This document shows positions 46,801-58,334 of a stretch of DNA of 64,000 bases, piece by piece (the stretch's first letter is position 1; each line of letters begins with the position of its first letter). The translations under genes and the position numbers were made by a program. This stretch comes from Rutstroemia sp. NJR-2017a BVV2 (lineage: Eukaryota; Ascomycota; Leotiomycetes; Helotiales; Rutstroemiaceae): positions 124,001-188,000 of the forward strand of contig NJPS01000002.1 in assembly GCA_002946415.1 (NCBI GenBank). Direction: 5' to 3'. The notes beneath the pieces were generated by a model. It was not told the origin of the DNA. It ran no database searches and was given only the letters and a program-made list of their open reading frames with translations.

Positions 46801-49071
46801 AGCCGCCTCGATACGTTTGGAAAATTCCTTGATTGCGTTGTGAACAGTCTTGAATTCGCTCTTGGGATCCATAGCATAACGCAGGAGTTGATAGGATCTG
46901 CGGTCGTGCATTTTTGCATACTTGTGTAATTCCTGACTAGCTCTTAGAGGATCTGGAAGGAATTGAATAATGTAGTCGATGATTCCTTTGAGCTTTTGCC
47001 TGATATCTGCAGCATTATCATCCATGACACCACCGTTGAACTCTTCGCACTTTGAAAGGAAAGCTTGAAGAATATCGGAGTACGCCTTTTGCCTAGCTTG
47101 CATTGCAAAGAATGCCTTTTTAGCCTTTGCATCAAGAGATCTGACCATCAGCAGGATGCGCTCTGCTCGGATTTTGTCCGCATCGAACGGTCCATCGCTA
47201 GCCACCTGGGATTGAGAGGCGCCATTGGATTTCGATCCCTTGGATTTCGACGGCGGGTAAGTCAGAGGAATCAATTGCTCAAACTCCACATGATCCAAAA
47301 GCACATAAAGCTCGGAATCGTTGGCGAAGAAAGCATCGAAAATCCTAGATGGAATAGCGCCTAATGCAGCAATAACGAGCTCGTTGCCCGCCGCTATCTC
47401 TCCGACAGCCACCCCCCATATCGTACCCAAAATCTTCATAGCTTCTACACGTACAGCGGGTTTGCGATCTCTCGCTCGATCTGCTAAGTTGCAAAGAACA
47501 GAGCCAGACTTCGTGACTGGTCCATTGGGAGCAAGCTTGGTCATGATGTCTGGCAAGTTGAAACTAGCCACTGCTTGGACAGCCGCGAGTCTTACCTTTT
47601 CATCTGCGTCGGTCAACTTCTCGGCTAGTGCTTTGACTAAGGCACCCTCCTCCTCGCGATTTAATCCTATGCCTCCAGCTGAAGTTACCAGAATTCGTCC
47701 AACAGCGGTAGTCCATGCTGCTCGGATAACTGCCGACTTGTCATTCTTTCGGCCCAAGAAACTATGGTAAACAGCAGGATGTGTCAGAGAGAAAGACTGT
47801 GGCGAACTGGGTTTAGTAAGAATGTTCGTGGACTCTGGTTCAGAGTACTCATCAAGTTTAAATGGTGGGTAAGCCGCCGGATCCATGCTAGGAGGTGGAG
47901 GTGGACCTGCAGCACCAATGCCGGAAATGATATCTCCAAGAGTTGCTGTGGCCATCTTTCGTAGTTCGACGTTTTCCGCCGATAATTCTGCTTCAACCTG
48001 TGGGATGACATTTTGCAAAACGGCGGGCGATGCGCGCCATAATTCCCGTAGAAGCTTATGAGCCTTTTGAAGTTCCTTCACATCGGCATCTGAAGGACCG
48101 GCGTGTGCGTCCTCTTCTTCAGATTCAGCATCGTCGTTTTCCCTTCGATGCCCATTCGCCTTAGAGCCTCCATCTGAAACCTCCAACATAACTTCATTAA
48201 AATATTGGCTGACATAACGGGACATCTTCTCAGAACATTCGTTGCAAATCGTCTTGGCCATGTTATAAGCTTCTGGTAGATCCTTCAACAATAAGGTGGA
48301 CTGTTTTTCATCCGTCTTTGCATCGTTTTTGCTTTTTCCTCCTCCAGGCGTTGCAGCTCGAAGGAACTGCGCCATAATGATATCTATAACTTGCGCGGGT
48401 ATAACCTGTGCCTCATCGACCAGAGTAACCAATGCTTGTGTCATATTGAACTCGACATCTTTGCTGATTTGTTCGCCGGTGGAAGATTTCGAGGCGCCCG
48501 AAGTAATGTCGAAGAAGCTGCTGAATAGGTGCAGCATAAGGTCGTCGGCATTGGGAACGTCGGTGAGTAGCACGATACTCTTGACATCTGCGAGTGACGA
48601 TAAGACATATCTGTGCTCTGTATTGTATCCATGCCCAGGATTGGAGAGAGCGGGTAGGATGGAAGTGACGAAAAGTGTAAAGATATTCTAGATCCATTAG
48701 CATCCGATTTTTAAGAGCTTCGGTCGCTTTGCTAGTCCCCTTACTTTGACTTGAGTTTGTGTATATGGCGCATCTGGAGCGCAAAGCTTGAGTATGTCCA
48801 CCAGACAGCATGCTGTCCATGCCTTGACGCCGTTGTCCTTATGATTCAACAGATTCTGCGCCGCAAGCTCTTTGGCCACATCAGTAAGAGATGATTTGTC
48901 CACTTCCTCCTGATCCAGCTCCCGCAGCTCACTCGCGAGTCTTTTCAACCTGTCCAGCAAAGTTGCTGTCGCGATGGGTTTTCCCGCGCGCCATGATAGT
49001 GGCTCGTTGAAGGATAATGTTGTGGAGGACTGTGGTTCAGGAGATTCTACCGCACCGCGGCGCGGAGCCAT
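43850..49071 (-). CDS. Pds5/Spo76 sister-chromatid cohesion protein
   Basis: Pds5 binds cohesin and controls its maintenance and release from chromosomes. Exons are 48745-49071, 45232-48687 and 43850-45163, giving 1698 aa in frame. The whole middle is helical HEAT-repeat sequence. Recognisable stretches are LKLCAPDAPYT near residue 100, DVKSIVLLTDVPNADDL and LQAFLSKCEEFNG. The last 500 residues change to a highly charged tail with alternating Lys/Arg and Glu/Asp blocks and Pro-Lys motifs that resemble AT-hooks (RTPKPKKEKAP, GRKG). Long acidic and basic tails are usual for fungal Pds5. The second intron (45164-45231) separates the HEAT array from the tail. The start MAPRRGAVES is the first ATG. 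Upstream, 1.9 kb separates it from a divergent surface-protein gene. Confidence 0.93.
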
Positions 49072-50936
49072 TTTCGATTAAGAACTCCAGTCGCGAAGAT
49101 CTAATTGATAGGAAGCTTCTTCTGTAAACCAAATTGCCGAATGCGCAGATATCAATCGCTCGTTCGTCTTTAACTGTGTTTGATGATGATGGATCGCTTC
49201 TTTGAACTCTTACATGGGTCAGTGGGTGGTGGATTATTCGCGTGTCGCACAGTACAAGGAAGCATCCCAAGACGCGTCCAAGATTTCGCGGTAGAAAGTC
49301 ATCACGCTTGAACTTTCCTTTTCTTGTTCACTTCACTTCACTATTATTTGGTTGCAGTACAAGTACAGAAGTATTATCCAATTTCCTTTGGTTTCATTGG
49401 TTAGATGTATCTTCTCTAACTTGAATCATTTTACGGAGGCACAATTCCGGATAAACTTGCAAGGCGTCGTCGTACTGCCAGATATGGCACACTTTCTTCG
49501 ACCAAGGCCGGCCAGACCAAGGGAGCCTCTTAACATAGCAGGAAGGTTGTAATTAACATCAATCTCCATTGCAAAATATATAGCTTGCTAGTTCTTCAAA
49601 TGTTCACTCCCGTCCTGAACTTTCAAGTGCACCAGAAATTTCTCACTGGGCCTGATCACGTTGGACCCGACGTTATTTACTCACGAAAGTTCTAACTGCT
49701 CAATGGCCATCGTAATCGGCGTGGCATGAGCACAAAGGAACGAGTCCACTGTAGCTGCAGATATGATATATCAATATGCTTATGGTCTGGTTGGTTCCCC
49801 AGGTCGATGATGAAGTTAGACGATACACTGTAATCGTGTGGTTGGATATTCTTACTTTTGAGCAAGGAAGTAAGTCCCGGGAAGACATATTCGCCGACTA
49901 CAGTCAAGGACTGCTGGGTGAAGGCGAGCATGCATCTCGTCGAACTATCCTTGCGGCTGGTGCCATTCTATTCGGCACCATGACACGATGCCCATGATCT
50001 CCCTGGTGTATAGTGTTACCTACTGAATCAGGTGATTCGGCTTTCTTGAGGTCTGAGCATGCAGGACTGGCGACTTATCTTCCGAGAACGATGAGCCTTC
50101 GGTACAGCTAATGCGTCTCTTGATCTCATCTCCTGCGTTGCCTGGCGAGGTTCGACAAATAAATGGCAGCTTGCAAGTGTTCGTTGGAGACCTGTGAGTT
50201 GGATTAAAGTAGGTATTCGTCTAAATATCTTGCCGAAAGGTACTCATGGCCAAGAGGAGTAGCTAGAAGTTCTTACAGAGATGCACAGTTGTGCAGTGCC
50301 GTAGATATTGACCCGGTAGGTCTTTGTACAATTTCAGAGCAAGCAGACACTTAATACATGTGTGAGTAGATATTGTCTGCTATGTTCGTCCTTCTCCTGT
50401 TTTCCCATATGTCTGCTTTCGCCTACATTGACCAATTATCCGAAGTCATTCTGCCATAGACTCGATAAATCGTGGTTTGTTGGAACGCAAATGGAGTAAT
50501 TTCCCCGTGACAGATTGCTGATATTTGCCATAAGAGTGATATTCCATGGAATACTCCGTATTAATAGACTATCCAATCAATACCGCGTCCCATTTGTTGA
50601 TCTTTGTTCGTTATCTAATTTTCAAATTCACTTCACCATCTTGTCAATTTCACAACCGCCCCCATTCAGATATATATCCCAATTCACCTTCTGACTTTAC
50701 CACTACAACTACAACTCAACCACACTCATTTGGATTCGCACAAGGAACTTCGAGAGTTTTCCGTTTTCAACGATTTATCTCGCCGGCTACTTTCACTAGG
50801 AATTCAGCAACTCGATTTCGTTAGTATTTGATAAATACTTCGCACGATATAAACAACTTCTTTCCTGTCATTACCATTCACATCTTGATCTAAGATTTCC
50901 TTTCATCAGGGCGTGTTTAGAGTCGAACTCGAAACA
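49072..50936. other. 1.9 kb divergent intergenic region
   Basis: No gene is recognised. The left end is the Pds5 promoter. The last few hundred bases are pyrimidine-rich leader sequence of the + strand surface-protein gene. A perfect palindrome ATTCCATGGAAT occurs near 50542. Confidence 0.5.
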
Positions 50937-52804
50937 ATGAATCTCTTCTTGGGTATTGCTTGGTTACTGGTAACATTGACTGTTGCCACCAAACCTTTGG
51001 TCAATCACCATCAGCTGGAGGCAAACAACGGTACGCTCTTACAATCCTTTCCATCCCCGTCGAAAAGTAAATCACCGACTGACTAGCAGGTGATACCGCA
51101 GTTCGTCATGAAATGCGACAAATTGAAGCTGGTGGTGTTGTCCTTCCCGGTTCATCTTTGGTCACACAAAACAACGTTGTTGTCGCGACTCTTTCTATCA
51201 CTGGCAAATTGTTCTCAAATACAACTTCAGTTGCGGTCGTAGATGGTCCAACTTTATCTGCTTCTTCAACTTTCATCTCCGTAACTTCTACGAGTTTTCT
51301 CAACCCTGCTCCACTTCCAAAGAAAACTATATCTACCCTTGTGACGGTTGAAACTGTCAGTCTTCCTCAAGAAACCTCGACTGAGATTGACGTCGTTTTA
51401 ACCACTTCATCTGCTGCTACAAGTACTACGTAAGAAGTCAATCGAATCTGATCAAATTGACCATACTGATGATTTCTCTTCTCCTCTTAGAGGAAGCTTT
51501 AAGGATGTTGTCGGTGATACAGTCGGGTATGTGCCACTTCTTTTGTATGGATCATACTTCAACACTGACAAGAATTTAGTGATCAAAATAAATCCCAAGA
51601 AACTTCGCTACCAGAGTCTTCGAGTGCGCCGATCGACACAATAACCACCGTAAAGCTCATTCCAATTGAGGCATCTAGTTCTTCCGACTCATCGACTATG
51701 TCTGCCCCAAGCTCTCCGGTTATGCAGACCCCTGTTTCGAGCATAGTCGTTCCTACCACACCTGCTTCTAGCACAGATTTGCCATTTACGTCTGATTCGA
51801 CTGCTCCCTTGACCAGCATTCGCGTCGTCGGTGCTCCTGTCTCAAACCCACCGCAGTCGTCTGCCAAATCTCCATTGACAACCACCTCGACGACTACTAG
51901 CACAACTACGCGATTCACCACAACCACGCTTACAGACGGAACTATCACAAGTACGGTCACCTTGCCGGATGTATCCTCCGCAGAGAGCCCCATCTCCTCA
52001 ATCACTTCTCAAAGCTTCATTGGTAAACTCCCCAGCAGTGGTTCTCCGCCAGAGGAGGCAATCATCGAAACGATTACCTCCGGCGGCAGCACTTACACAA
52101 CGACCGAGACCGCGCCTGGCAGCACAATGACGCTATCTATCGCTATAAACCCTTCATTCGACAATTCTGCCTCATATCTTCCTCAAGTATCCGGTAATAC
52201 TGCAGCCGGTCTCACTGCATCTTTATCCGCTTTACGATCTTGCACATGCCCAACCCCACAAACTGTCACCGTTACCCAGACTGTCTCGCCACCGTCCACC
52301 GCGTCATTCACACCACAAATTCCTCCTAGTGATGGCTTCGTGGGTGTTCCTGCCACTACTTCCATTCCTGCTGTACAGACAACCTCGTCATCCAAGAGTA
52401 GTGGTATTCTGGAGCCTGTTCAATCTACAACTCGTTCGTACTCATCTCCGCCTTCCTTTCCACCTGCCGCGCTTTCTTCCCCCTCCTCCTTAACCACAAT
52501 GTCTATCTACCCATCTTCACCATCTGTGGCAGTCTCGCTCTCCAAAGCAACACCGTACTCCAACAGTACTATCCCAGTCAGTACTAGTGGCAACCTTCTC
52601 GGGACAGCTATTCAGCCTCCCTCTTCCGCTTCTTCAACCTACAGTAATGGCCAACTGCCCTCCGTTAATCATCTCTCGGTAACACCCGTTCCTCAATCTA
52701 CATCCCCGCTCACATCTACCGGCGCGGCCGATTGCCGTCGAGTGTCCAATGGCGCGGAGGGCGTAGCACTTGTTGGATTTGTGGCACTGGTCTTACTTTT
52801 CTAG
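50937..52804 (+). CDS. Ser/Thr-rich GPI-anchored cell-surface protein (mucin-like)
   Basis: Exons are 50937-51030, 51090-51429, 51491-51526 and 51580-52804, giving 564 aa in frame. The signal peptide is MNLFLGIAWLLVTLTVA. Nearly all of the mature protein is Ser/Thr/Pro/Val-rich and would be heavily O-glycosylated, with few Asn sites. A Cys pair occurs at SCTCPTPQTV. The C-terminus has a likely omega region (GAADCRRVSNG) followed by a hydrophobic tail VALVGFVALVLLF, typical of GPI attachment. The third exon is only 36 nt. No catalytic domain is present. I do not recognise a family. A structural or adhesive wall role is inference from composition. Confidence 0.8.
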
Positions 52805-53813
52805 GTTGAACGTTTGCTTGTGTTCTCCGCATTGCGTTTAACTCGTTTATGAAAGCCAAATGCAGAGATATACGATATTAGAGGTAAAGGGAAGGCAAAT
52901 GCGCTGCTTTCTTTTCATTTTCATTCGCACAAGTAGTTGGTTCCATATTGAGCGGTGGGCAGCAGGATGGATACAAAGGCATATATAGATGGCTTCACCT
53001 GACTTGTACTGTATGTACTTGAGAGCTAGTTACCTTAGGATAGGAAGCTGCTGTGGTGGATGATGGATGGATAGTTATGATAATTATGATGGCTTTTTTG
53101 TTGCCTTGCGACGAGAACACGATAACGATAGAATGGGAGGAACAAGGAATACAAGTTTATGATTGCTGATCGGATTCTATTTGCGACCTTATTGTAGTGT
53201 TTGGTGACTTGATATGAGTGTGGTCTTGGAGTCTCCCTGGGGAGAAAAACCAGGCCGATTTGTAGCATAGGCTCTGTATGAAGAATATATTTGGATAATG
53301 GAAATACTAAATCTCTCGGATTCTCTAGGGATTTATTCAACAATACTCCAGTAATGCCCTGAATATATTCAATGCCTTAGAGCTTTTCCTATATTCGTAT
53401 AAGAATACTAATTGGCTTTAAGATATTATCCTAAATCGGCCTGTTTCTTCAAGCCGAAGAGTCTGACAGTTCCGATGTTGTAGTGCTTATCACCCCTGAA
53501 CATCGCGGAGGATGGAACCTAAGTGCCGATCTTCAGCCTTATAGAGACACTAAACAGCTGAAGCGAGACGCTAATGTCGGAAGAACTTTAGGTGGCAGAA
53601 GCTTGAAAGTTGACCGTTGCGGAGCCAACAAATGAACAAGATATCCATAGAAGGAAAACAGCAAAAGCAAGATTTATACAAGTGAGACGAAGCTGAATAC
53701 AGGATTGCTGCTTCTGCAGCCTACACCATCTCTATCAATTTGCGAACCAATCGCGAACCAATTGTCATTCCTTTGTTACACCAAAACAGCTCCGCGATCG
53801 TCAAGTCGACAAC
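52805..53813. other. Intergenic, including an AT-rich patch
   Basis: No gene is visible. It separates two tandem + strand genes, so it contains a 3' UTR and the promoter of the capping-enzyme gene. 53330-53430 is distinctly AT-rich. Confidence 0.5.
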
Positions 53814-54971
53814 ATGAGCGGTCCCGTACGAGATATCCAGGCGCCCGGCCACCCCGCAGAAGGTGACTTGCTGCGGAACATGCGCATGGAAGTGGCGAAC
53901 CTCCTCGGGCGCAACAACCCCAGCTTCCCCGGCGCACAACCCGTCAGTTTCACCCGGCGGCATCTCGACGAACTCACGCGACAAGACTACTACGTGTGCG
54001 AGAAATCCGACGGATTCCGCTACCTCCTGTACCTCACCTCCGACGGCAACGACGAATGCCACTATCTGATCGACCGCCGCAACAACTACTGGTACATCCC
54101 CAAAGGCGCCTTGCATTTCCCCATCCCGCGCAACGTCGCAGACTTCCACCGCGACACCCTCATCGATGGCGAGCTCGTCATAGATAAACTCCCCAACGGG
54201 CACGTACAGCCGAAATACCTTGTCTTCGACTGCATGGTTCTCGACGGGAACAGCCTCATGAGCCGCACGCTCGACAAACGCATCGCGTATTTCAAAGAGC
54301 GCATCTTCACGCCCTACGAAGAGCTGCTTAAAGAATACCCGGAGGAAATCCCCTACATGCATTTCATCATGGAGCTCAAACAAATGCAGTTCAGCTACGC
54401 GGTGGAGATGATGTTCCGGCAGATCCTGCCCTCGTTACCGCACGGCAACGACGGTCTCATATTTACATGTCGCAGCACCGAGTACAAACACGGCACCGAT
54501 CAGCATATCCTGAAATGGAAGCCGGAATCCGAAAACAGCATCGATTTCCGTCTTTCCCTGGACTTCCCCGTCGTCGAACCCGACGCCCAGGACCGCGCCG
54601 ACGGGCTCACGGAACCGTATACCGACTACGACGCCCTGCCCGTGTGCAACCTGATGGTGCATGCATCCCAGGGCAAAGACATTTGGTACGGGACGATGTT
54701 CCTAGAAGAGGAGGAGTGGGAGAAACTGAAAGCGCTAGGAGAGCCGCTGCAGGACCGTATTGTGGAGTGCTATATGGATGCGAAGGCACAGTGGCGGTTC
54801 ATGAAGTTTCGGGATGATAAGGAAAATGCGAATCATACGAGTACGGTGGAGAGTGTGATTGAGAGTATTAGAGATAGGGTCACGGAGAAGGATTTGATTG
54901 CTGCGGCGCGGAAGATTAGGGATGAGTGGAAGAAGAGGGCGGCGGCGCAGCAGGCGGGGGGGAGGGCGTAG
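53814..54971 (+). CDS. mRNA capping enzyme guanylyltransferase (Ceg1-type)
   Basis: The enzyme transfers GMP from GTP to the diphosphate 5' end of nascent RNA polymerase II transcripts via a lysyl-GMP intermediate. It is a single exon of 385 aa. The nucleotidyltransferase motifs occur in order: motif I EKSDGFR with the catalytic Lys at residue 64, motif III as DGELVID, motif IV NDGLIFT and motif V LKWKPE. The OB-fold region with YGTMFLEEEEW and MKFRDDKENANH follows, and the C-terminal helix is Lys/Ala-rich. The family length in ascomycetes is about 380-460, so it is complete. There is no triphosphatase domain, as expected in fungi where that is a separate subunit. Codons end in C unusually often compared with neighbouring genes. 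Confidence 0.95.
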   Translation: MSGPVRDIQAPGHPAEGDLLRNMRMEVANLLGRNNPSFPGAQPVSFTRRHLDELTRQDYYVCEKSDGFRYLLYLTSDGNDECHYLIDRRNNYWYIPKGALHFPIPRNVADFHRDTLIDGELVIDKLPNGHVQPKYLVFDCMVLDGNSLMSRTLDKRIAYFKERIFTPYEELLKEYPEEIPYMHFIMELKQMQFSYAVEMMFRQILPSLPHGNDGLIFTCRSTEYKHGTDQHILKWKPESENSIDFRLSLDFPVVEPDAQDRADGLTEPYTDYDALPVCNLMVHASQGKDIWYGTMFLEEEEWEKLKALGEPLQDRIVECYMDAKAQWRFMKFRDDKENANHTSTVESVIESIRDRVTEKDLIAAARKIRDEWKKRAAAQQAGGRA

Positions 54972-56699
54972 AGGGGATAGGTTGGGGAAACGAAGAGAGA
55001 ACGAGAGGATGTCATATAATTAATTAACAAGAAGGATATCAGGGGAGGGAAAAGAAGTGAGGCGGTTGGTTTGACTATTTACTCACTGCAAATGGACCCG
55101 GTATGGGATGGGACGGCGAAATTGATTCTTTTAACAACGAAAAATGTACAAGGATACTGGGAAGGTGCTGGTAGCGGCGGCGTATCTCTTTTTCTTCATT
55201 TCATGGAGTAGGGAAGAAGGGAATGTGGGGGGAGGGGGTGATTAAACAGGGGGATGAGAAAAAGCATGGAACGGATGAAGGTGTAGTTTGCATTGTATAT
55301 TATTATATCTCCTTTTGAATTTCACTTCTTGCTTTGAAGGGAGAGAGCTGTAGAAGGGACGGAAAGAGGAAGAGGAAAGGAAAGGGAGAATAGGCTGGAG
55401 GGGAGTACATTGAGGTGTGTGCTGTGCTGTATGCGAGTAGGCAGTAGCAGGAGGAGGAGAATGAAAATGAAAATGATACCCTTTTGATATATCTGAATCG
55501 CTTTTCTCTTCTTTTCGGTTTATGGTTTACTGTTTTTATCATCGAACTGCTACTTTTGGCTCTGGAGGGGGGTGGTGCGAAGCTGTGGGTTATGGGATGG
55601 AATCAATAGATGGCTGAGAAAAGAAATGATACTGAGCTTCTTGGGCTGGGGAGGGGAGGTTGGGATTCTGGTTGAATGGGTGAAGGGGTTGGGTGCGAGT
55701 GTTGGCGGGTGGGTATGTACGTTTGCTAGAGTAGACGATGGATACTAGGGCAGCACATAGGGAGTAATTGTGCTCCTGAGGGATTAAGAGAAAGAATGAA
55801 GGCATTAGATATAGGAGGAGAGTGTGGTGCTGCTGTTGGCGCTGCTGTAGGTACTGCATTTCTTGTCTATAGGTGGGAGCTAGAAGGGCTTTGGGTTGGT
55901 AGACAGAGTAGACTAGAGGTGGCATTGATGTGTGGGTGGTCTGCGGCATCTTTGAGAATGTGATGTGGAATCTTTGGTTGGTGGTAACGCGTAGGTTGAC
56001 TAGTGAGTAGGAAGGAAGCTAGTGTGATAGATAGTGGGAGGTAGGTAGGTAGGTAGGTAGGTAGGTAGGGCGGTAGGTAGATAGGGAGATAGGGAGATGA
56101 TATAGGGTGTTTGAGTTGGTAATTCAAGAGTGTGGGATAGCTGAGGAGAGGGAAATGAGAGATCGGAGGAGGAGAGAGATGAGAATGGAAGAAGTAGGAA
56201 GTTTTGGGGACTTCGAGTGACGTGAATATAACAGGCCGACGCTCGGAGCTGTATAAATATAGACCATGGTTACAGAAGGAGGATCCGAAGGCAGATACAG
56301 CACTGGGACGTGCAAAAGGAAGACATAGAATCAAAGTGCAGAATAGGCACGACATAATGGTTTGCAGTTTCATCGTAGGACTGTGAGGGGAAAATGGTGG
56401 ATGGAGAGTTTGGGCGAGGGAGTATGGCAAGATTCAAGAAGAGAATGGCCTGAAGTCTGCAGAGGTTATGCACGAACAGGCAATAAGATTACATTCAATT
56501 GTGTATTGCAATATATTAATACAAGCATATTTCTCAACTGCAGTAAAAACAATGGAGACAGCAGTGGTGGTTGGATAAATGTAATAGTAAGAGAGCACTA
56601 CCAAACCTCGAAGTATGATCCCAACCGGCGTAATGTAACATCCTTCGAAGTAGTTGGACCCGAAAGTTCACCAATCTTCCTGTGCTCCATGCGAAAGCA
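54972..56699. other. 1.7 kb purine-rich non-coding region
   Basis: No gene is supported. The + strand is rich in G and A, so minus-strand frames are artefactually Pro/Ser/Leu-rich. A GTAG microsatellite lies at 56037-56070. Both flanking genes converge here. Confidence 0.55.
56037..56070. repeat. GTAG tetranucleotide microsatellite
   Basis: About eight near-perfect copies of GTAG are readable directly. Confidence 0.9.
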
Positions 56700-58334
56700 T
56701 CAACGTGCGCTAATATCAACCCCGCTCAGCTGCTCATATGGTGATCCCATCTTCTTCCTCACCGTAAGAACGACGTATTTTCCCGGGATCGTTCTAGGCT
56801 TCTTAATCCAATCCAACGCTTTTGCACGCATTGAATACTTGGGACTTGGCCAGTGTAAATAATCCTCATGGACAGCTTCTGAACTTCTAGCTTTATTCAT
56901 GACCACCAGATCCGACCATACACAATTATTGTGCACCCCAAGAACAACCGCAATTTTCTCTTTGGATTTCGTGTCTATAAACAGTATCGCCACGTAGGAA
57001 GTAGTGAAGTCACACGCGTCAAACGCTATGTCAAACACTAAGTCTTTTATAAACAAGTCTTTTCTCCACGCCCAGGTGGGAGCACATTCAATACATCTCA
57101 AATCTTCGAAGCCGCTTGTTCGTAAGATATATCGATGTTTTGTCATTGTCATTCGAATTGGACTCGCCATCACTAAACGCGACGGATCGCGTTGAGCAAT
57201 AAAGATTTCCTCGAAGGAGCGGAGCGCATGAGCCTTAGTCACTCTGTGCGCAATGCTTTTCCCGGCTAAAGTTGCCTTTGTATAGTGATTTGGCAAGCGG
57301 TCGGGTGATGGCCGCAGGTAAATATAGCAGCTGTCACCTTTGCTATTCACGCAAGAGAGACATGCCATGAGCATGGCACCATATCCAGACTGATACAGTG
57401 GAAGTCTTACACATAAGCCAAAGTTGGTCAGGCTGTAGTCCATCCTAAGGTTGCTGGTTCCATCCTCGGATTGCTCCAAGTAGCTAGCAAGTGGCGTCGA
57501 AGAGTAGTCGGAAGAGCCAGAAAATTGGTCGACCGAGGATGCGAAGGCATCCTGTGAACATCGACCAGAGTCCTCCCAAGCGAAGATGGACTGATCATTT
57601 GAAGTCTTCACAATCTCCATTTGAAGTCTCATGAAAGACCTCTCCCCTTCCCCGTAGATAATAGGGAGGCTCACGCCGAACAGTCCTATGAGTGAATATG
57701 CTCTATCCTCGATTCGCGATGTCTTTCGGTTCGCCGCCCACGACATTCTTTTAGCAACACTGATGTCTCGATCTACCATTCGGAGCAGAACCGACAGTTC
57801 CACATTAGTGATATCACTGACCGCATTCGCAAGGCTTCTCTTCGAGCCAATATCTATCCAGTTTTTAGCGAAAAACACGACAGAGGTAGGCGCAATCAAT
57901 TCCTGTAGAGTCCAACCTCGCGTGAACCACTCGCTTCTTCGAAACGATGAATTTCGATCTTCAGGATCCTCATCACTTGAGACATCGTTGAGATATGCAT
58001 AACAAACTATAGATCTCTCATACCACGAATACATGGAATTGATACCCTCAGAAAGCTCGGCGCTGCTAGTCTTGTCGATGCAGCAAGTATCGATCCAAAC
58101 GTACGAGCAGCCATCACGCAATGCTTGACGGCAACAGCTAATGATTTTGGAATAGCCAGGCTTCTCTCTGTAACCCGCAACATTGTTGATGATATCCTGA
58201 AATGTGACTTCGTGATGATCCCGACCCCACCTATGAGAAAGAATTGCGTAGGTTGGAATTTCAGAGTCGAGGAAATGCTTAAGAGCAATTTCTACCGTAT
58301 CGTCCTCGGAAATCATGCACTTAAGTAGACGCAT
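56700..58334 (-). CDS. HET-domain (heterokaryon incompatibility) protein
   Basis: HET-domain proteins trigger cell death after fusion of genetically different hyphae and are related to TIR-type signalling domains. This is a single exon of 544 aa starting MRLLKCM, a typical HET start. The domain occupies roughly residues 25-160, with YAILSHRWG, WIDTCCIDK, SEGINSMYSWYERS and WFTRGWTLQELIAP. After it comes the usual conserved extension with RIEDRAYSLIGLFGV, LPIIYGEGERSFMRLQ and FAWE. The rest matches no domain I know and may be the recognition part. There are no WD, ankyrin or NACHT modules. The frame is intact, so it is probably functional. Confidence 0.93.
   Translation of the reverse strand: MRLLKCMISEDDTVEIALKHFLDSEIPTYAILSHRWGRDHHEVTFQDIINNVAGYREKPGYSKIISCCRQALRDGCSYVWIDTCCIDKTSSAELSEGINSMYSWYERSIVCYAYLNDVSSDEDPEDRNSSFRRSEWFTRGWTLQELIAPTSVVFFAKNWIDIGSKRSLANAVSDITNVELSVLLRMVDRDISVAKRMSWAANRKTSRIEDRAYSLIGLFGVSLPIIYGEGERSFMRLQMEIVKTSNDQSIFAWEDSGRCSQDAFASSVDQFSGSSDYSSTPLASYLEQSEDGTSNLRMDYSLTNFGLCVRLPLYQSGYGAMLMACLSCVNSKGDSCYIYLRPSPDRLPNHYTKATLAGKSIAHRVTKAHALRSFEEIFIAQRDPSRLVMASPIRMTMTKHRYILRTSGFEDLRCIECAPTWAWRKDLFIKDLVFDIAFDACDFTTSYVAILFIDTKSKEKIAVVLGVHNNCVWSDLVVMNKARSSEAVHEDYLHWPSPKYSMRAKALDWIKKPRTIPGKYVVLTVRKKMGSPYEQLSGVDISAR

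Noticed and set aside
53721..54383. 220-codon minus-strand frame
   Set aside because: Antisense shadow of the C-ending-codon-rich capping enzyme gene.
55867..56430. Minus-strand frame with a hydrophobic, signal-like segment
   Set aside because: The rest is a low-complexity translation of the GTAG repeat and purine-rich DNA; no conserved sequence.
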